Translations under genes and position numbers: made by a program
Assembly (NCBI RefSeq): GCF_029360585.1
Contig: NZ_JAQZSJ010000023.1
Coordinates: 1 to 64,000, forward strand
Direction: 5' to 3'
From: Cohnella caldifontis
Lineage (GTDB): Bacteria > Bacillota > Bacilli > Paenibacillales > Paenibacillaceae
DNA: 64,000 bases
Part shown: positions 61,530-64,000 of the stretch, in pieces
Layout: each line of letters starts with the position of its first letter
How positions within the stretch are numbered: position 1 is the first letter of the stretch
The notes under the pieces: model-generated
The model's database searches: none
What the model was told of the DNA's origin: nothing
What the model saw: the letters and a program-made list of their open reading frames with translations, nothing else

Positions 61530-61606
61530 CGAGACGTGGCTCAGCTTGGTAGAGCGCTTGGTTCGGGACCAAGAGGTCGCAGGTTCAAATCCTGTCGTCT
61601 CGACCA
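61530..61606 (+). tRNA. tRNA-Pro (anticodon CGG)
   Basis: 77 bases including encoded CCA. Acceptor CGAGACG/CGTCTCG with discriminator A, D stem GCTC/GAGC, anticodon stem CTTGG/CCAAG with loop TTCGGGA (anticodon CGG, codon CCG), T arm GCAGG TTCAAAT CCTGT. All helices pair well, and the start at C1 is typical of bacterial tRNA-Pro. Confidence 0.96.
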
Positions 61607-61620
61607 TACATAACATCCCG

Positions 61621-61646
61621 AAAACCTTGAGCGATCAAGGTTTTTT
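61621..61646 (+). terminator. Terminator of tRNA-Pro
   Basis: AACCTTGA GCGA TCAAGGTT stem followed by TTTT. Confidence 0.88.
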
Positions 61647-61664
61647 CTGTATTCGGAGGCGGCG

Positions 61665-62291
61665 ATGGCAATGGAAGAGGTATATTCGATTTTCGGAATT
61701 TTGCTGGCCCTGACGGTCGGCGTCGTGAGCCCGGGTCCGAGCTTCGTCTTCATCGCCCAACGCTCCATATCGGTTTCCCGTTCGGACGGATTGGCGGCAG
61801 CCATCGGAATGGGGATCGGAGGGGTCGCGTTCGCGGTACTGGGTTTGCTCGGCCTTCACACGATCCTCACGGCGGTTCCTTGGGTTTACGCGATTCTGAA
61901 AATCGCCGGAGGGCTTTATCTGCTCTATATTGCCTATCAAGTGTGGAGAGGTTCCTCCCAGCCCCTGCACATTCGGGAGTCGAATCCAGCGGGCGATTCG
62001 AGACGGAGAAGCTCCCTGCTGCTTGGCTTGACCACCCAACTCAGCAACCCGAAGACCGCCATCGTATACGGCAGCATCTTCGCGGCGATGCTTCCCGAGC
62101 ACATCACGTTCAAATACGACGCGCTGATCCTGCCGCTCGTCTTTCTCGTCGAAGCCGGCTGGTACGCGATCGTAGCGGTGGCCCTTTCCTCCGCGGCCCC
62201 GCGGAAAGCCTACGCCCGCTGCAAACGGTGGATCGACCGGACCGCCGCCGGCGTGATGAGTCTTCTCGGCATTAAACTTATCTCTTCTTAA
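61665..62291 (+). CDS. LysE/RhtB family exporter
   Basis: 208-residue membrane protein with about six helices. The N-terminal signature GVVSPGPSFVFIAQRSISVSR and the central QLSNPKTAIVYGSIFAA are diagnostic of the LysE/RhtB family of amino acid and threonine/homoserine exporters. ATG at 61665 with GGAGG five bases upstream; a second ATG two codons later is also possible. Lies just after tRNA-Pro, with its own terminator. Substrate unknown. Confidence 0.9.
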   Translation: MAMEEVYSIFGILLALTVGVVSPGPSFVFIAQRSISVSRSDGLAAAIGMGIGGVAFAVLGLLGLHTILTAVPWVYAILKIAGGLYLLYIAYQVWRGSSQPLHIRESNPAGDSRRRSSLLLGLTTQLSNPKTAIVYGSIFAAMLPEHITFKYDALILPLVFLVEAGWYAIVAVALSSAAPRKAYARCKRWIDRTAAGVMSLLGIKLISS

Positions 62292-62310
62292 ACAGAAACG
62301 AACGCAAATA

Positions 62311-62350
62311 AAAAGAGCGCTCCGTTATGCCAACGGAGCGCTCTTTTTTT
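62311..62350. terminator. Bidirectional terminator between the exporter and lipoprotein genes
   Basis: AAAAGAGCGCTCCGTT / AACGGAGCGCTCTTTT stem with A- and T-runs on both sides. Confidence 0.93.
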
Positions 62351-62358
62351 GCTCTTGC

Positions 62359-63441
62359 TTACAGTCCCGCGCCGAACGCGCCGCCCATCTGCTGCTCGAA
62401 TTGCTCGAGCGTGATGATCTCCTTCGGTCCGTCCGGATACTCCAGCTTGACGTCCTTGTTGATGTCCGCCATCTGGGATACGACCTTGAACGCGATGGAG
62501 CCTTCCTGGCCGTCCGTCGTTCCGGCGATCTTCGCGTGCACGTCGCTGTAAACCGGATATTCTTTGGCGTCGATCCCGATGTTGGCGACGACGTCGAGCG
62601 TCTTCACGTTCTGTTTGAAATCGGCCAATCCTTTGGAGATGTCGTCCTTGCCCGTACCCTTCAGGTCCTTCTTGGCCTGATCCAGGTCCTCTTGCTTCAG
62701 GCCCAACATATCGCGATACTCGGCGTTGGAGGACAGCAGGTCGAGGATTTCGGGCGCGATTTTCTCTACGACCGTATTGATGAAAGGTTCCACCTGGTCC
62801 TTGCCGACTTTGAACTGAATCACTTGCTTCACGTCTGCGTCTTCCGGTAGCCCGGCGTCCTTTGCTTTCACTTCCGAAAGGTATTGCTTTTCGTCTACGT
62901 TCTTGAAAATGATGCCCAAGATGTCATTCGCGAATTTCTGGGATTTGGCGGGATCGATGGAAGGCATCGGCTGACCCGACTGTTCCGCGAGCTGCTTCAA
63001 ATCCAGCTCCAGGAACTTGTTAACCATATCCTCCGGCAGAGGGAAGAAAGGAATGTTCGGGATTCTCACCCACATTTTTTCCTTCTCCATCACGATCGGA
63101 ATATTGAAGTTGACGGCCATATCGCCTTTCAGCGCCAACGACAAAGTCATCTCCAAGTGCATCGGGTCCGCCCGGTAAGCGCCGGTCCAGGAAAGGTCCG
63201 CGTTCTTTACGGCATTCAGTACCGCTCCCGTGCTGGCGGCATCGTCTCCGGTGGCGGGAATGGACAAATCCTCGATTTTCATGCTGCCTTTGAAGCTGTA
63301 CGACTTGATTTCCGAAGATTTGCTCATCGAAGCCTTCAAGGCTTCCTGCGGCGACTTGCTGTCGCTGTTGCAGCCTGCGAGAATGAGCGCGCTTATTAGG
63401 ATCAGGCTGACCAGCGACAACCATACTTTCGATTTGATCAA
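62359..63441 (-). CDS. Uncharacterised large lipoprotein (LppX/LolA-like fold possible)
   Basis: 360-residue lipoprotein. Lipobox ILAGCNS (Cys near 24), then EALKASMSKSSEIKSYSFKGSMKIEDL and repeated amphipathic strands (TLSLALKGDMAVNFNIPIVM, KMWVRIPNIPFF). The opening pattern of a helix followed by SYSFKGSM resembles bacterial lipoproteins with a LppX/LolA-like half barrel, but I cannot assign a family. TTG start at 63441 with GGGGAG nine bases upstream. Monocistronic. The 131-base gap to the next gene shows no feature. Confidence 0.7.
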   Translation of the reverse strand: MIKSKVWLSLVSLILISALILAGCNSDSKSPQEALKASMSKSSEIKSYSFKGSMKIEDLSIPATGDDAASTGAVLNAVKNADLSWTGAYRADPMHLEMTLSLALKGDMAVNFNIPIVMEKEKMWVRIPNIPFFPLPEDMVNKFLELDLKQLAEQSGQPMPSIDPAKSQKFANDILGIIFKNVDEKQYLSEVKAKDAGLPEDADVKQVIQFKVGKDQVEPFINTVVEKIAPEILDLLSSNAEYRDMLGLKQEDLDQAKKDLKGTGKDDISKGLADFKQNVKTLDVVANIGIDAKEYPVYSDVHAKIAGTTDGQEGSIAFKVVSQMADINKDVKLEYPDGPKEIITLEQFEQQMGGAFGAGL

Positions 63442-63572
63442 AAAGTAAAACTCCCCTCATGAATCGTGTTCTTCCGTGAACATCGTTCATTGTATCTTAC
63501 TTCGGGGGGGTTCGGGTAGCCCTTTTCGACCTAAAAATAGAGTAAAAACGCGGCAACAGACTGGATTTCCAT

Positions 63573-64000
63573 CTAATGGATATCTTTCTTTTTGAACCTG
63601 CCGCCCCGTACGTCGTGGATATTGCCGACCGCCAGGAAAGCTTGCGGATCCAGCTCGGCGACGATCGATTTGAGCTTCGCTTCCTCCAGACGCGTGATGA
63701 CGACGAAAATCACTTTCTTGTCGTCCCCCGTGTATCCGCCTTCCCCGTTCAAGTAGGTAACGCCTCGGCCGAGCCGATCCACGATGGCGTTGCCGACTTC
63801 CCGGTAGTTGTCGCTGATGATCCAGACCGATTTCGATTCGTCGAAACCTTCGATCGTCAGATCGATGACTTTAAACGCGATGTAATAGGCGATCATGGAG
63901 AACAAGGCGCGGTCCAGCGTATAGACGAAGCCGGCGCTGCCCAGGATGAATACGTTGAAGAACATGACGATCTGGCCGACGGAAAACGGGGTTTTGCGGT
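63573..64000 (-). CDS. YitT family membrane protein, 3' part only
   Basis: The frame runs off the right end of the window, so the N-terminal membrane part is missing; about 142 residues are visible. The last helix is seen (FSMIAYYIAFKVIDLTIEGF), followed by the cytosolic DUF2179 domain SVWIISDNYREVGNAIVDRLGRGVTYLNGEGGYTG and VIFVVITRLEEAKLKSIVAELDPQAFLAV, both characteristic of YitT. An internal ATG at 63965 is not the start, since family sequence (SVGQIV) continues before it. Function unknown; the C-terminal domain is suspected to bind nucleotides. Confidence 0.88.
   Translation of the reverse strand, partial: RKTPFSVGQIVMFFNVFILGSAGFVYTLDRALFSMIAYYIAFKVIDLTIEGFDESKSVWIISDNYREVGNAIVDRLGRGVTYLNGEGGYTGDDKKVIFVVITRLEEAKLKSIVAELDPQAFLAVGNIHDVRGGRFKKKDIH

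Overview
The window is GC-rich chromosomal DNA from an endospore-forming Firmicute, most likely a Paenibacillaceae member (Cohnella or Paenibacillus type). Supporting signs are Spo0F, a Spo0E-like phosphatase, BofA, a YhcN-type spore lipoprotein, the large Bacillus-type SRP RNA, RNA polymerase delta, a YesM/YesN two-component system, SLH-anchored surface protein, strong GGAGG ribosome sites and frequent TTG starts. No rRNA, CRISPR array, phage or recognisable insertion sequence was found.

Layout. 1-4.2 kb (minus strand): bofA, yaaL, recR, ebfC, dnaX and the SRP RNA, the order familiar from B. subtilis near oriC. 4.2-13.1 kb (minus): YhcN lipoprotein, rpmE, a radical-SAM protein, rho, murA, fbaA, spo0F, pyrG, rpoE, again collinear with B. 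subtilis but from a different chromosomal region, so a synteny junction lies near 4.2 kb. 13.5-20.3 kb: a subtilase, ywiB-argS, speE, and a class A PBP. 20.3-28.5 kb (minus): a sugar ABC transporter with two binding lipoproteins behind a YesM/YesN sensor pair. 28.7-36.7 kb: GNAT, ywhD, helD, a lipoprotein, an M1 peptidase with a membrane protein, and a c-di-AMP riboswitch controlling an NlpC/P60 hydrolase. 36.7-44.9 kb: small zinc-ribbon protein, an orphan solute-binding lipoprotein, MgtC, DAP dehydrogenase, glutamate dehydrogenase, an MFS transporter, GNAT, DUF378 and pterin dehydratase. 44.9-49.6 kb: a large SLH surface protein with a transcobalamin-like architecture, divergent from motAB. 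49.7-51.2 kb: a glucosaminidase-like protein, a repeat element, a DnaA-box cluster, tadA and a Spo0E-like gene. 51.4-56.8 kb: response regulator, kinase, ABC ATPase and a large FtsX-type permease. 56.9-64 kb: sugar isomerase, LacI regulator, tRNA-Arg, a polar amino acid ABC transporter, tRNA-Pro, a LysE-type exporter, a lipoprotein and a truncated YitT gene.

Points most worth a second look: a structured interspersed element present at 901-997 and 50300-50438 (38-nt core with 36 identities, flanked by complementary arms that differ between copies); a symmetric four-box DnaA cluster at 50478-50527 in front of tadA; an intrinsic terminator at 47731-47760 in the leader of the SLH gene with no upstream gene to terminate; the 11-bp terminator-like stem at 4636-4673 whose 3' arm is the ribosome site of the next gene; and the two-binding-protein sensor/transporter cluster at 20.3-28.5 kb.
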